Shown here piece after piece: positions 1-5,137 of a stretch of 11,078 nt of DNA. A model generated the notes under the pieces. It was not told the DNA's origin, ran no database searches, and was given only the letters and a program-made list of their open reading frames with translations. The DNA comes from SFWF01 sp045539925 (GTDB taxonomy: Bacteria > Bacillota > Clostridia > Oscillospirales > Acutalibacteraceae). Each line of letters starts with the position of its first letter. Position 1 is the stretch's first letter. The DNA lies in assembly GCA_045539925.1 (NCBI GenBank), contig JAZQGH010000129.1, forward strand, positions 1 through 11,078, written 5' to 3'. Position numbers and translations under genes: made by a program.

Positions 1-179
1 TTCCTCGTATATCAAAAAATAACGTTATTTACAAAACTCTTCGACCTTAAAGGAGTGGATTTTTGAGTAGATTTTGGTGAAGAGAAGTTCATAAGGCTGA
101 CGCCTACGAACGACGATGAGCCAAAAGATGCCTAAAATCCACCCTTTAAGGCTGGTTCGGGTTTAAAGGGTTTGGTTAA
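1..179 (+). repeat. Inverted-repeat (MITE-like) element, copy 1, truncated by the window edge
   Basis: This stretch matches 4237-4416 with about 20 differences, one of them a single-base indel, in the same orientation. It is therefore the right-hand 180 bases of the element that is complete at 4138-4416; about 99 bases would lie left of the window. The right terminal repeat is 152-179, ending GGTTTGGTTAA. Arms 45-63 and 134-151 form an 18-bp helix with one bulged A at 54. A smaller hairpin (87-97 with 102-111) lies inside it. No protein is encoded. After the element, 180-355 holds only the leader of the next gene. Boundaries and copy relationship are read from the sequence; the name MITE is an inference from size, terminal repeats and lack of coding. 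Confidence 0.8.
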
Positions 180-297
180 CCTCTTCAATAATACATTTGC
201 CTTCAGACTCATATATACAAAAGCTATTTTCGCACTTCAATTTTCAACACCTCATAAACTTAATATTATACTCTAACTATAACATATTTCCAAAACT

Positions 298-316
298 TAC
301 GCAAGTGCGTATACGC
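298..316. promoter_or_regulatory. Overlapping palindromes upstream of the XRE gene, candidate operator
   Basis: Two perfect inverted repeats overlap here: TACGCA-AG-TGCGTA at 298-311 and GCGTATACGC at 307-316. They lie 43-61 bases before the start of the XRE regulator gene, a usual place for a Cro/CI-type protein to bind and repress its own gene. I see no convincing -35/-10 pair; TATAAC at 278-283 is only a possible -10. Autoregulation is an inference. Confidence 0.4.
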
Positions 317-358
317 GGAGACGCAAATCAACATACACTATCCTTGAGGTGATTTTTG

Positions 359-601
359 ATGAGCGTTAAAGATGCTGTTGCAGATAGATTTAAAAATCTC
401 TGCGATCAAAGAAATATTAAAGTCAACGAATTAGCAAACATTTCGGGAGTAACTCCATCAACGGCATATAGTATGCTGGACAAAAATCGAAGAGATGTTT
501 CCATTGTTACAATAAAAAAGTTCTGCGACGGACTGGATATAACCTTGGGCGAATTTTTCTCCACTCCAGAGTTTGACAGCTTAGAACAGGAAATTAAATA
601 A
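359..601 (+). CDS. Small XRE/Cro-CI family DNA-binding regulator
   Basis: An 80-residue protein that is almost entirely one Cro/CI-type helix-turn-helix domain. The fold runs from about residue 7 to 68, with the HTH at about 20-45 (VNELANISGVTPSTAYSML) and the typical closing helices (TIKKFCDGLDITLGEFF). A short acidic tail follows, with no ligand or protease domain. The ATG at 359 was chosen because GAGGTGAT lies about 6 bases upstream; a TTG directly before it is the less likely start. It probably binds DNA as a dimer. It stands alone, between a repeat element upstream and its own terminator at 607-637, so its targets cannot be inferred beyond possible self-control through the palindromes at 298-316. 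Such small regulators often belong to mobile elements, but nothing here proves it. Confidence 0.85.
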   Translation: MSVKDAVADRFKNLCDQRNIKVNELANISGVTPSTAYSMLDKNRRDVSIVTIKKFCDGLDITLGEFFSTPEFDSLEQEIK

Positions 602-606
602 AATAT

Positions 607-637
607 GGCAGGAAGCGTAAGTTCCTGCCTTGTTTTT
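607..637 (+). terminator. Intrinsic terminator of the XRE gene
   Basis: GGCAGGAA (607-614) pairs perfectly with TTCCTGCC (622-629) across a 7-base loop and is followed by TTGTTTTT. It sits 5 bases after the XRE stop codon. The opposing DUF4363 gene ends at 640, so the hairpin may also help stop transcription from the right, although the T-run on that side is weaker. Confidence 0.85.
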
Positions 638-639
638 AT

Positions 640-1020
640 CTAAAACAAATTCCCCAGTATAAAAACGTGGTCGTTTCTCATATGGCGGAGGGCTATTTTT
701 GCCTCGCTACAATTGCTTTTAAACTCGGGGATACTCTCCTTATCCGCCAGAGGCGACACCGATGCTACCCTCTCCCCTATCTCGTCGAGTATGCTGTGAT
801 TAACAAAGGCTGCTAGGAACGGCTCCCTTTTTTCGAAGATTTTTTCCGCCTTGGAGCAGTGTTCCTTAGCCTTATCGTAACTGCCCTTGTCCATAAGCTC
901 CTCGCCCTGTGTAAGCGCATCATCTATTTGCTCATAGGTAGAGGTGACAAACCGAGTACCGTAAAGGCTCAGCCCCAGCACTAGCCCTAAAATCACAAGA
1001 CTTATTATAAACCGCTTCAA
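640..1020 (-). CDS. DUF4363 family membrane-anchored protein
   Basis: A 126-residue protein with one N-terminal hydrophobic segment (about residues 4-22) that should act as an uncleaved anchor or signal, followed by a soluble alpha-helical region, probably outside the membrane. Sequence character and position next to a DUF421 gene match the DUF4363 family, whose function is unknown. The start is TTG: its TTG overlaps the DUF421 stop codon (TTGA), and AAAGGAGG lies 7 bases upstream, inside the end of DUF421. This is a clear case of translational coupling. The pairing with DUF421 is common in Clostridia and suggests a shared membrane complex. DUF421 proteins have been linked to the spore membrane in Bacillus, so a spore role is possible but unproven here. 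Confidence 0.8.
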   Translation of the reverse strand: MKRFIISLVILGLVLGLSLYGTRFVTSTYEQIDDALTQGEELMDKGSYDKAKEHCSKAEKIFEKREPFLAAFVNHSILDEIGERVASVSPLADKESIPEFKSNCSEAKIALRHMRNDHVFILGNLF

Positions 1021-1694
1021 CCTGCCGCCTCCTTTTTAACTATGATTTCGGCTCCGCCTGAGTCGAGCGTCATCAGCATTACATCACTCGGGCGCATTCC
1101 CTTTTTAGACAGTCTTCTTATAATCTCCTGTCGTGTAACTCCAAGCGACTTTACCGATTCGGCAAGTATCTTACCGTCGCTTATAACGGGCAGAGGCAGT
1201 TCGGCAGGTGCTTTTTGCACCTTTATATCTCCAACAGTGGCAGGCTGACTTTTAGATTTAAGCAGCACACTCAGGTTCCCTCCCGTTTCAAGCACGGCAA
1301 AGGAGACGGTGGATATATCAAACACCTGCTGATTTCTGAGCATCTCCACAAGGTCGAGCACCGTCATTCGCACCTTTTTTAGCTCCCTTTGGTCTATAAT
1401 TCCGTCCTTTATAAGTATAACGCTTTTTCCCGATATAAGTTTTCGTATAAAAAAGCTTTTAAGAGACAGGATTGAGACCATTATCTCTAATGTGACAAGG
1501 GTAAATATTGCCGAAACTCCGAAAAGTATGGGCTGGTCGGTATCCTGAAGGGGCATAGCCGCTATTTCGGATATAAGGAGGGTAACCACAAGCTCCCCAG
1601 GCTGCATATCCCCTATCTGCCGTTTACCCATAAGACGTATGCTTATTATCACTATTATATATAAAATTATCGTTCTGTAGACGGTTATAAACAT
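1017..1694 (-). CDS. DUF421 (YetF-like) membrane protein
   Basis: A 225-residue protein with the usual DUF421 layout. Membrane segments lie at about residues 4-20, 33-50 and 57-80, with the family signature RLMGKRQIGDMQPGELV between the first two; soluble C-terminal domains follow (about 85-140 and 160-215). The family is widespread in spore-forming Firmicutes. A member with DUF1657 (2Duf) alters spore membrane properties in Bacillus, but most have no assigned function. GGTGAT sits 7 bases before the ATG, inside the 3' arm of the terminator that ends rex, so transcripts from rex would hide this ribosome binding site. No separate promoter is obvious in the 40 bases between the genes. It overlaps DUF4363 by four bases. 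Confidence 0.88.
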   Translation of the reverse strand: MFITVYRTIILYIIVIISIRLMGKRQIGDMQPGELVVTLLISEIAAMPLQDTDQPILFGVSAIFTLVTLEIMVSILSLKSFFIRKLISGKSVILIKDGIIDQRELKKVRMTVLDLVEMLRNQQVFDISTVSFAVLETGGNLSVLLKSKSQPATVGDIKVQKAPAELPLPVISDGKILAESVKSLGVTRQEIIRRLSKKGMRPSDVMLMTLDSGGAEIIVKKEAAG

Positions 1695-1696
1695 AA

Positions 1697-1731
1697 AAAA
1701 ATCACCATAATTATTATTTACGGTGATTTTT
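1697..1731 (-). terminator. Terminator of rex, overlapping the DUF421 ribosome binding site
   Basis: Read on the minus strand, AAAAATCACC (1731-1722) pairs with GGTGATTTTT (1706-1697) across a 15-base AT-rich loop, and the T-run continues to the DUF421 ATG at 1694. It begins 4 bases after the rex stop codon. The 3' arm contains the only plausible Shine-Dalgarno (GGTGAT) of the DUF421 gene. Confidence 0.7.
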
Positions 1732-1734
1732 GTT

Positions 1735-2367
1735 TTATGAGTTTTTAATTTTGTAGGAAAGGCGCATCAGAGTGTCACCAAAATGGACGTTTTCTACCGA
1801 AACCTCAGGGTGTTTTATTCCTATATCGTAGTGGGAGAAGTTCCAAAAGCCTGTGAACCCAAGCTCAATAAGTTTTTCTGCCAGTTCGGGTGCGGCAGAA
1901 GATGGTACACACATAAAGGCGGCTTTCGGAGAATGTTCTTTGCAGAAAGCCTCCAGCTCGTTGAGAGAGCTGACGGTTATATCTGCAACCCTTTTTCCAA
2001 TGACCTGCGGGTCAACATCGAAGGCGCCTATAAGATTAAAGCCCTGTTTTTGAAAGTTCATATTTTCGGCAACCACTATACCAAGCTTACCCACACCCAG
2101 CATTATGGCAGGAGTGGCTTCTTTAAGACCGAGTATCTCGCCTATTCCGTCGTAGAGCATTTCGATATTATAACCGTAGCCCTGCTGACCGAAACCGCCG
2201 AAGCAGTTGAGATCCTGCCTTATCTGACTTGCAGTAAGATTCATTCTCTTAGCAAGTTCTCCCGAGGAAATTCGCGTGAAGCCCTGTTTTTTAAGCTCTC
2301 CTAAAAAACGGTAGTATCTGGGAAGGCGTTTAATGACCGATATAGATATGTTATTGTTGTCTTTCAT
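1735..2367 (-). CDS. rex: Redox-sensing transcriptional repressor Rex
   Basis: A 210-residue protein of normal Rex length. Residues 1-80 are the winged-helix DNA-binding domain (VIKRLPRYYRFL, then SSGELAKRMNLTASQIRQDLNCFGGFG). Residues about 85-180 are a Rossmann fold with GVGKLG at 91-96 and AFDVDP at 115-120, where the acidic residue normally holds the adenosine ribose. Rex dimers sense the NADH/NAD+ ratio; NADH binding releases them from DNA, turning on fermentation and other NADH-oxidising genes. GGGAGG lies 12 bases before the ATG, a wide spacing, but no other in-frame start fits. The gene is divergent from perR, with about 140 bases between the start codons. A terminator follows directly. 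Confidence 0.95.
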   Translation of the reverse strand: MKDNNNISISVIKRLPRYYRFLGELKKQGFTRISSGELAKRMNLTASQIRQDLNCFGGFGQQGYGYNIEMLYDGIGEILGLKEATPAIMLGVGKLGIVVAENMNFQKQGFNLIGAFDVDPQVIGKRVADITVSSLNELEAFCKEHSPKAAFMCVPSSAAPELAEKLIELGFTGFWNFSHYDIGIKHPEVSVENVHFGDTLMRLSYKIKNS

Positions 2368-2404
2368 ATTATATATATGCCTCCCACGTTAAGAATTCTT
2401 TATT

Positions 2405-2432
2405 ATTATATCACTTTTTTAAAAAAAGTAAA
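2405..2432 (-). promoter_or_regulatory. Predicted rex promoter
   Basis: On the minus strand TTTACT (2432-2427) and TATAAT (2410-2405) are separated by 16 bases, placing the transcript start about 30 bases before the rex ATG. A 10-base palindrome AAGAATTCTT (2391-2400) lies just downstream of the -10. It does not match the TTGTGAA/TTGTTAA half-sites known for Rex, so self-regulation is not supported by it. Confidence 0.6.
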
Positions 2433-2440
2433 TAAAAAAC

Positions 2441-2468
2441 TTGACAAACAGAAATTTTCTGATATAAT
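2441..2468 (+). promoter_or_regulatory. Predicted perR promoter with internal palindrome
   Basis: A consensus TTGACA (2441-2446) and TATAAT (2463-2468) are 16 bases apart. A perfect 13-nt palindrome, CAGAAATTTTCTG (2449-2461), fills the spacer, where a bound protein would block RNA polymerase. The promoter probably drives perR and rubrerythrin together, because no terminator separates them. Confidence 0.8.
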
Positions 2469-2469
2469 G

Positions 2470-2492
2470 AAATCAGTAAAGATTACTGATTT
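2470..2492. promoter_or_regulatory. Perfect 10-3-10 inverted repeat in the perR leader, candidate operator
   Basis: The arms AAATCAGTAA (2470-2479) and TTACTGATTT (2483-2492) are perfectly complementary around AGA, starting two bases after the -10 box and ending just before the AAAGGAGG ribosome binding site. The position fits an autoregulatory PerR/Fur-type operator. The sequence is AT-rich and palindromic like a PER box but does not match the Bacillus consensus. As RNA it could also form a hairpin next to the ribosome binding site. Confidence 0.55.
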
Positions 2493-2508
2493 TGAAAAGG
2501 AGGTCGCA

Positions 2509-2892
2509 ATGAGAAACTATTCAAGGCAGCGTGAAGCCATTTTAAATGTGCTTTGCTCTACAAAATCCCACCCCACCGCCGCCTGGATATACGACAATGT
2601 TCGTATGGTTTTGCCAAACATAAGTCTGGGTACGGTGTACAGAAATCTTGCCCTGCTTGAGCAGGACGGACTTATCAGAAAAATCCCTGTTGGCGACAAT
2701 CACGAGCATTTCGACGGCGACACTACCCAACACAGCCATTTCTATTGCAAGTGCTGTGAAGAAATCACCGACATCTTTATCGAAACCGAAGCCGCCCGAA
2801 CTCAGGTTGAAAAAGAAACGGGTGCCAGGGTCGACTCGGGTACATATACCTTTACGGGTGTGTGTGAAAAATGTCTTGACGACAAACAGTAA
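2509..2892 (+). CDS. perR: PerR-type Fur family peroxide-sensing repressor
   Basis: A 127-residue Fur family regulator. The start at 2509 has AAAGGAGG 6 bases upstream; the reading frame is open further left, but that part overlaps the promoter. Residues 1-75 form the winged helix (HPTAAWIY, ISLGTVYRNLALLEQDGLI) and 76-127 the dimerisation domain. Metal ligands expected for PerR are all present: H21, D69, H75, H77 and D88 for the regulatory Fe/Mn site, and the structural zinc pairs C80/C83 and C119/C122. Aspartate rather than glutamate at 88 favours PerR over Fur, as does the rubrerythrin gene 32 bases downstream. In PerR, peroxide oxidises the iron-bound histidines and repression is lost. 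A zinc- or iron-uptake role is less likely but not excluded. Confidence 0.87.
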   Translation: MRNYSRQREAILNVLCSTKSHPTAAWIYDNVRMVLPNISLGTVYRNLALLEQDGLIRKIPVGDNHEHFDGDTTQHSHFYCKCCEEITDIFIETEAARTQVEKETGARVDSGTYTFTGVCEKCLDDKQ

Positions 2893-2924
2893 AAAAATAA
2901 TAAACTTATTGGAGGAAAATTTTT

Positions 2925-3467
2925 ATGAAAAAGTATGTATGTATGATCTGCGGTTATGTTCACGAAGGCGACAGTGCTCCCGACCAGTGCCCCATCTGCA
3001 AGGCTAAGGCTGATAAATTCAAGGAGCAGGCAGGCGAGAAATCCTGGGCTGCTGAGCATGTTGTAGGCGTTGCAAAGGGCGTTGACGAGAGAATTATTGA
3101 GGGTCTTCGCGAGAACTTTAACGGCGAGTGCAGTGAGGTTGGTATGTACCTTGCTATGGCAAGGGTTGCACACCGCGAGGGTTATCCCGAAATAGGACTT
3201 TACTGGGAAAAGGCAGCCTACGAAGAGGCTGAGCACGCTGCTAAGTTCGCAGAGCTTTTAGGAGAGGTTTTAACCGATTCTACCAAGAAGAATCTCGAGA
3301 TGCGCGTAGATGCTGAAAACGGCGCTACAATGGGCAAGTTTGAACTTGCAAAGCTTGCTAAAGAGCTTGGGCTCGACGCTATCCACGATACCGTTCACGA
3401 AATGGCACGTGATGAAGCCCGTCACGGCAAGGCATTTGAGGGACTTTTGAACAGATACTTCAAATAA
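2925..3467 (+). CDS. rbr: Rubrerythrin with N-terminal rubredoxin domain (reverse rubrerythrin)
   Basis: A 180-residue cytoplasmic peroxide reductase. The domain order is reversed relative to classical rubrerythrin: the rubredoxin-like iron site comes first (C6/C9 in CMICG, C22/C25 in CPIC), followed by a four-helix di-iron domain (about 50-180). Di-iron ligand motifs are visible in ENFNGECSE (64-71), EEAEH (100-104), AEN (130-132) and DEARH (163-167). It reduces hydrogen peroxide to water with electrons from NADH via flavoproteins or rubredoxin, protecting obligate anaerobes on air exposure. GGAGG lies about 9 bases before the ATG. Only 32 bases separate it from perR with no terminator, so the two are probably co-transcribed and derepressed by peroxide. 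The equivalent proteins in Clostridium acetobutylicum are PerR controlled. Confidence 0.95.
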   Translation: MKKYVCMICGYVHEGDSAPDQCPICKAKADKFKEQAGEKSWAAEHVVGVAKGVDERIIEGLRENFNGECSEVGMYLAMARVAHREGYPEIGLYWEKAAYEEAEHAAKFAELLGEVLTDSTKKNLEMRVDAENGATMGKFELAKLAKELGLDAIHDTVHEMARDEARHGKAFEGLLNRYFK

Positions 3468-3565
3468 TCGAAAAACCGCATAAAGTTATGCTGCTTCTAT
3501 CGAAAGCAAGAATATTTCATAACATTCAATATAAACTACTATTAAAACAAAAAGGAGAATTTGCT

Positions 3566-3721
3566 ATGGATAAATATGTTTGCCCTTGCGGCTATGTTTA
3601 CGACCCTGAGCTTGGCGACCCTGATAACGGAGTAGCTCCGGGCACCCCTTGGGAAAATGTTCCCGAAGACTGGGTTTGCCCCGTTTGCTCGCTCGGTAAA
3701 GAAATGTTCGAAAAGGAATAA
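3566..3721 (+). CDS. Rubredoxin, atypical iron-binding loops
   Basis: A 51-residue electron carrier; the start at 3566 follows AAAGGAG by 8 bases. The central DPDNGVAPGTPWENVPEDWVCPVC is a textbook rubredoxin. The first metal loop, however, reads VCPCGY (C6 and C8), one residue shorter than the normal CxxCG. The second reads CPVCS (C38 and C41), with Ser where Gly is nearly invariant. All four cysteines remain, so a Fe(Cys)4 site is still likely, perhaps with changed geometry or potential. Translation of the bases gives TGC CCT TGC GGC with no sign of a frameshift. About 98 bases separate it from rubrerythrin, with only a weak hairpin (3478-3491), so it may share that transcript. A strong terminator follows. 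It probably supplies electrons to rubrerythrin. Confidence 0.9.
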   Translation: MDKYVCPCGYVYDPELGDPDNGVAPGTPWENVPEDWVCPVCSLGKEMFEKE

Positions 3722-3734
3722 AACAAGGTTATTT

Positions 3735-3767
3735 GGACATTCACCGTTTGGTGAGTGTCCTTTTTTT
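3735..3767 (+). terminator. Terminator of the perR-rubrerythrin-rubredoxin block
   Basis: GGACATTCACC (3735-3745) pairs with GGTGAGTGTCC (3750-3760), 11 bp including one G-U pair, across a GTTT loop, and is followed by seven T residues. It begins 13 bases after the rubredoxin stop codon. Confidence 0.93.
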
Positions 3768-3782
3768 GTAAATTTTAATGGC

Positions 3783-3811
3783 TTTACATTTAGATGCCGT
3801 TGTGGTAAAAT
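3783..3811 (+). promoter_or_regulatory. Predicted sigma-A promoter of the candidate small RNA
   Basis: TTTACA (3783-3788) and TAAAAT (3806-3811) are separated by exactly 17 bases. Transcription would start near 3817-3819, at the first bases of the long hairpin. The promoter lies between the rubredoxin terminator and the hairpin, so the RNA would be an independent transcript. Confidence 0.65.
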
Positions 3812-3815
3812 GTTC

Positions 3816-3962
3816 TTGCGACGCTAACTGAATAAAATTACTCACAGGTGGGAAATTACCTTGGTAAAAGGTGTTTTCCTCTATTCCCCTGTGGGTTTCG
3901 GTTAGTGTCGCAACTTTCCGAGGGGACACTTTTTCGGCACATCCTTCGGGGTGTGCTTTTTT
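3816..3962 (+). ncRNA. Candidate structured small RNA or leader RNA of unknown family
   Basis: About 145 nt lie between a promoter and an intrinsic terminator. The body 3816-3913 folds into one long rod. TTGCGACGCTAACTG (3816-3830) pairs with CGGTTAGTGTCGCAA (3899-3913) over 15 bp with two G-U pairs. ACTCACAGG (3840-3848) pairs with 3888-3896, GGAAA (3851-3855) with TTTCC (3875-3879), and ACCTT (3858-3862) with AAGGT (3868-3872). The UUCG-capped terminator hairpin follows. An alternative hairpin, AGTGTC (3904-3909) with GACACT (3925-3930) and a T-run, would compete with the long stem, so an attenuator leading into the ORF at 3982 is the alternative reading. I recognise no known riboswitch, 6S or T-box core in it. 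Structure is seen; expression and function are inferred. Confidence 0.55.
3937..3962 (+). terminator. Intrinsic terminator with UUCG loop
   Basis: GCACATCC (3937-3944) pairs with GGGTGTGC (3949-3956), including one T-G pair, across the stable TTCG tetraloop, followed by TTTTTT (3957-3962). It closes the candidate RNA unit and lies 19 bases before the small Cys-rich ORF. Confidence 0.9.
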
Positions 3963-3981
3963 ATTGTGAGATAAAAAAGAT

Positions 3982-4212
3982 ATGAGAAAAAAGCAAATAA
4001 TTGACATAACAGGCGTTCCGTTAACACCAAGCCGACAAGGTCGCAAATGTGTAGGAAACGGTGAGCATCCTGAATATGAGTGTTGCTGTGATGAGTGTGC
4101 TTATTATTTGAAATGCTTTCCGCAATACGATTGGCGGTTAACCAAACCATTCAAACTCAAATCAGGTTTTGGAAGACAAATTTTTCGCTATGCTTCGTCA
4201 AAATACTCGTAA
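3982..4212 (+). CDS. Small Cys-rich protein whose C-terminus is supplied by the inverted-repeat element
   Basis: A 76-residue ORF. Residues 1-52 look like a real conserved small protein: DITGVPLTPSRQG, then a tight cysteine cluster in ECCCDECAYYLKCF (six Cys counting the earlier RKC), suggestive of metal binding. Residues 53-76 are encoded by the left end of the element at 4138-4416, which begins exactly at codon 53, so the original C-terminus is probably lost and replaced by repeat-derived sequence. I have an impression of similar short proteins in clostridial genomes but cannot name a family or function. The ribosome binding site is weak: no GGAGG-like match within 15 bases of the ATG. The terminator at 3937-3962 directly precedes it, so expression would need read-through. 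It may be a decaying gene. Confidence 0.5.
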   Translation: MRKKQIIDITGVPLTPSRQGRKCVGNGEHPEYECCCDECAYYLKCFPQYDWRLTKPFKLKSGFGRQIFRYASSKYS

Positions 4213-4416
4213 ATCCGACAGGATTTACTGCGTTTTTTCCTCGCGTATCAAAAAATTACATTGCTTACAAAACTCTTCGACCTTAAAGGAGCGGTTTTTT
4301 GAGTGGATTTTGGTAAAGAGGAGTTCGTAAGGCTTTCGCCTACGGACGACGATGAGCCGAAAGATGCCTTAAAAACCGCCATTTAAGGCTGGTTCGGGTT
4401 TAAAGGGTTTGGTTAA
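4138..4416 (+). mobile_element. MITE-like inverted-repeat element, copy 2, complete (279 bp)
   Basis: The ends 4138-4165 and 4389-4416 are inverted repeats matching at 23 of 28 positions, outermost TTAACCAAACC and GGTTTGGTTAA. Each end carries TTAA, so the target duplication could be TTAA or only TA. Inside are a perfect 8-bp hairpin GTAAATCC/GGATTTAC (4209-4228), a long helix 4281-4299 with 4371-4388 that directly abuts the right terminal repeat, and a smaller hairpin 4323-4343. No transposase is encoded, so it would need one in trans. It sits in the 3' end of the small Cys-rich ORF and 25 bases past the DUF6320-like gene, whose transcript would run into it. Copy 1 is at 1-179. Confidence 0.8.
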
Positions 4417-4441
4417 ATAAAAATAAGTTGAAAAAGCGGTT

Positions 4442-5137
4442 TTATATAAAAAATTTTTGCTCCATAAGTTCACGGGCGGGACGGTAGATAGCCAGAAAGA
4501 TGAGCAGTCCGCCTAAAATAGCGAGAGCTATAAGGGGATAAAAGGACCAACCTATAAAACGCATACCCTCAAAGGTTATGCACATCAGCAGCTCTACAGT
4601 TGGCATAAATGCAGCAAGAGCGAGAATTGCGCCTCCGAAAATATAGAGCTTACCTCTTCTGAGATACCTTGTCAGGGTGACAACCGCCGCAACTATAAGG
4701 CAGATACCGCCCACAACGGGAAAGGCAAAGCTTAAAAACCAAGCTCCTTTTGTTGCAAGGTTTATATACAAAAGATAACATCCCAGTGCCGCAAAACCGC
4801 AGGGTACAAAAATGACGGGGTTGGGTTTTTTAAACCAGCTTGGCAAAACGGTGCAGACATAGGTAAATATACTTGCACCCAGCACATAGCCCGACCAAGA
4901 GATTCCCCCTGTATACTGCAGGTCGCACAGCAGTGTTGTAAGGATACCCAAAAGCATTATTGCCGTTGCAATTATCTGTGGCAGGAATGCGTTCTTTTCG
5001 GGAACGGGATATTTTCCCTTAGGGAACATACCCTCCCCCTCGGGTTGTGTGATTTCGGGATGATAGACCTTAGTCTTACACAAAGGACATATTTTTTCGC
5101 TGTCAGAAAGCTTTACTCCGCATTTTATACAGTACAT
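4442..5137 (-). CDS. Zinc-ribbon multi-pass membrane protein, DUF6320-like
   Basis: A 231-residue protein. It begins with a zinc ribbon (C3/C6 in CIKC and C17/C20 in CPLC), then a polar linker of about 25 residues, then about six hydrophobic membrane segments at roughly 48-70, 78-98, 107-127, 131-155, 163-186 and 198-222. This layout matches proteins annotated DUF6320, whose function is unknown. Its start overlaps the stop of the upstream hydrolase/acyltransferase gene by one base (TAATG), so the two are translationally coupled and probably work together, for instance with the membrane part placing a lipid or alcohol substrate. That role is a guess. No terminator with a T-run follows; the inverted-repeat element begins 25 bases downstream and may have displaced it. 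Confidence 0.75.
   Translation of the reverse strand: MYCIKCGVKLSDSEKICPLCKTKVYHPEITQPEGEGMFPKGKYPVPEKNAFLPQIIATAIMLLGILTTLLCDLQYTGGISWSGYVLGASIFTYVCTVLPSWFKKPNPVIFVPCGFAALGCYLLYINLATKGAWFLSFAFPVVGGICLIVAAVVTLTRYLRRGKLYIFGGAILALAAFMPTVELLMCITFEGMRFIGWSFYPLIALAILGGLLIFLAIYRPARELMEQKFFI

Noticed and set aside
1783..2304. A 173-codon plus-strand reading frame antisense to rex
   Set aside because: It lies entirely inside rex, which is supported by full-length family motifs; no ribosome binding site or known domain.
2391..2400. AAGAATTCTT near the rex start as a Rex binding site
   Set aside because: It lacks the TTGTGAA/TTGTTAA half-sites with 4-base spacing known for Rex and could arise by chance in AT-rich sequence.
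2377..2508. A 44-residue N-terminal extension of perR
   Set aside because: It would overlap the -35/-10 promoter and the inverted repeat. The ATG at 2509 has a strong AAAGGAGG and gives the normal Fur family length.
3478..3506. Hairpins GCATAA/TTATGC and TGCTT/AAGCA between rubrerythrin and rubredoxin as a terminator
   Set aside because: Short stems with no T-run, so not a credible intrinsic terminator; at most an RNA-processing site.
3816..3913. 6S RNA identity for the rod-shaped RNA
   Set aside because: The rod is about half the usual 6S length and I cannot identify the large central bubble that mimics an open promoter.
3741..4046. A 101-codon minus-strand reading frame across the candidate small RNA
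   Set aside because: It runs through two terminator hairpins and the long palindrome, has no ribosome binding site at a sensible position, and its composition follows the hairpin arms. It is better explained as a shadow of the structured RNA.
4095..4286. A plus-strand 63-codon frame overlapping the small Cys-rich ORF and the repeat
   Set aside because: Out-of-frame shadow running into the inverted-repeat element, with no ribosome binding site.
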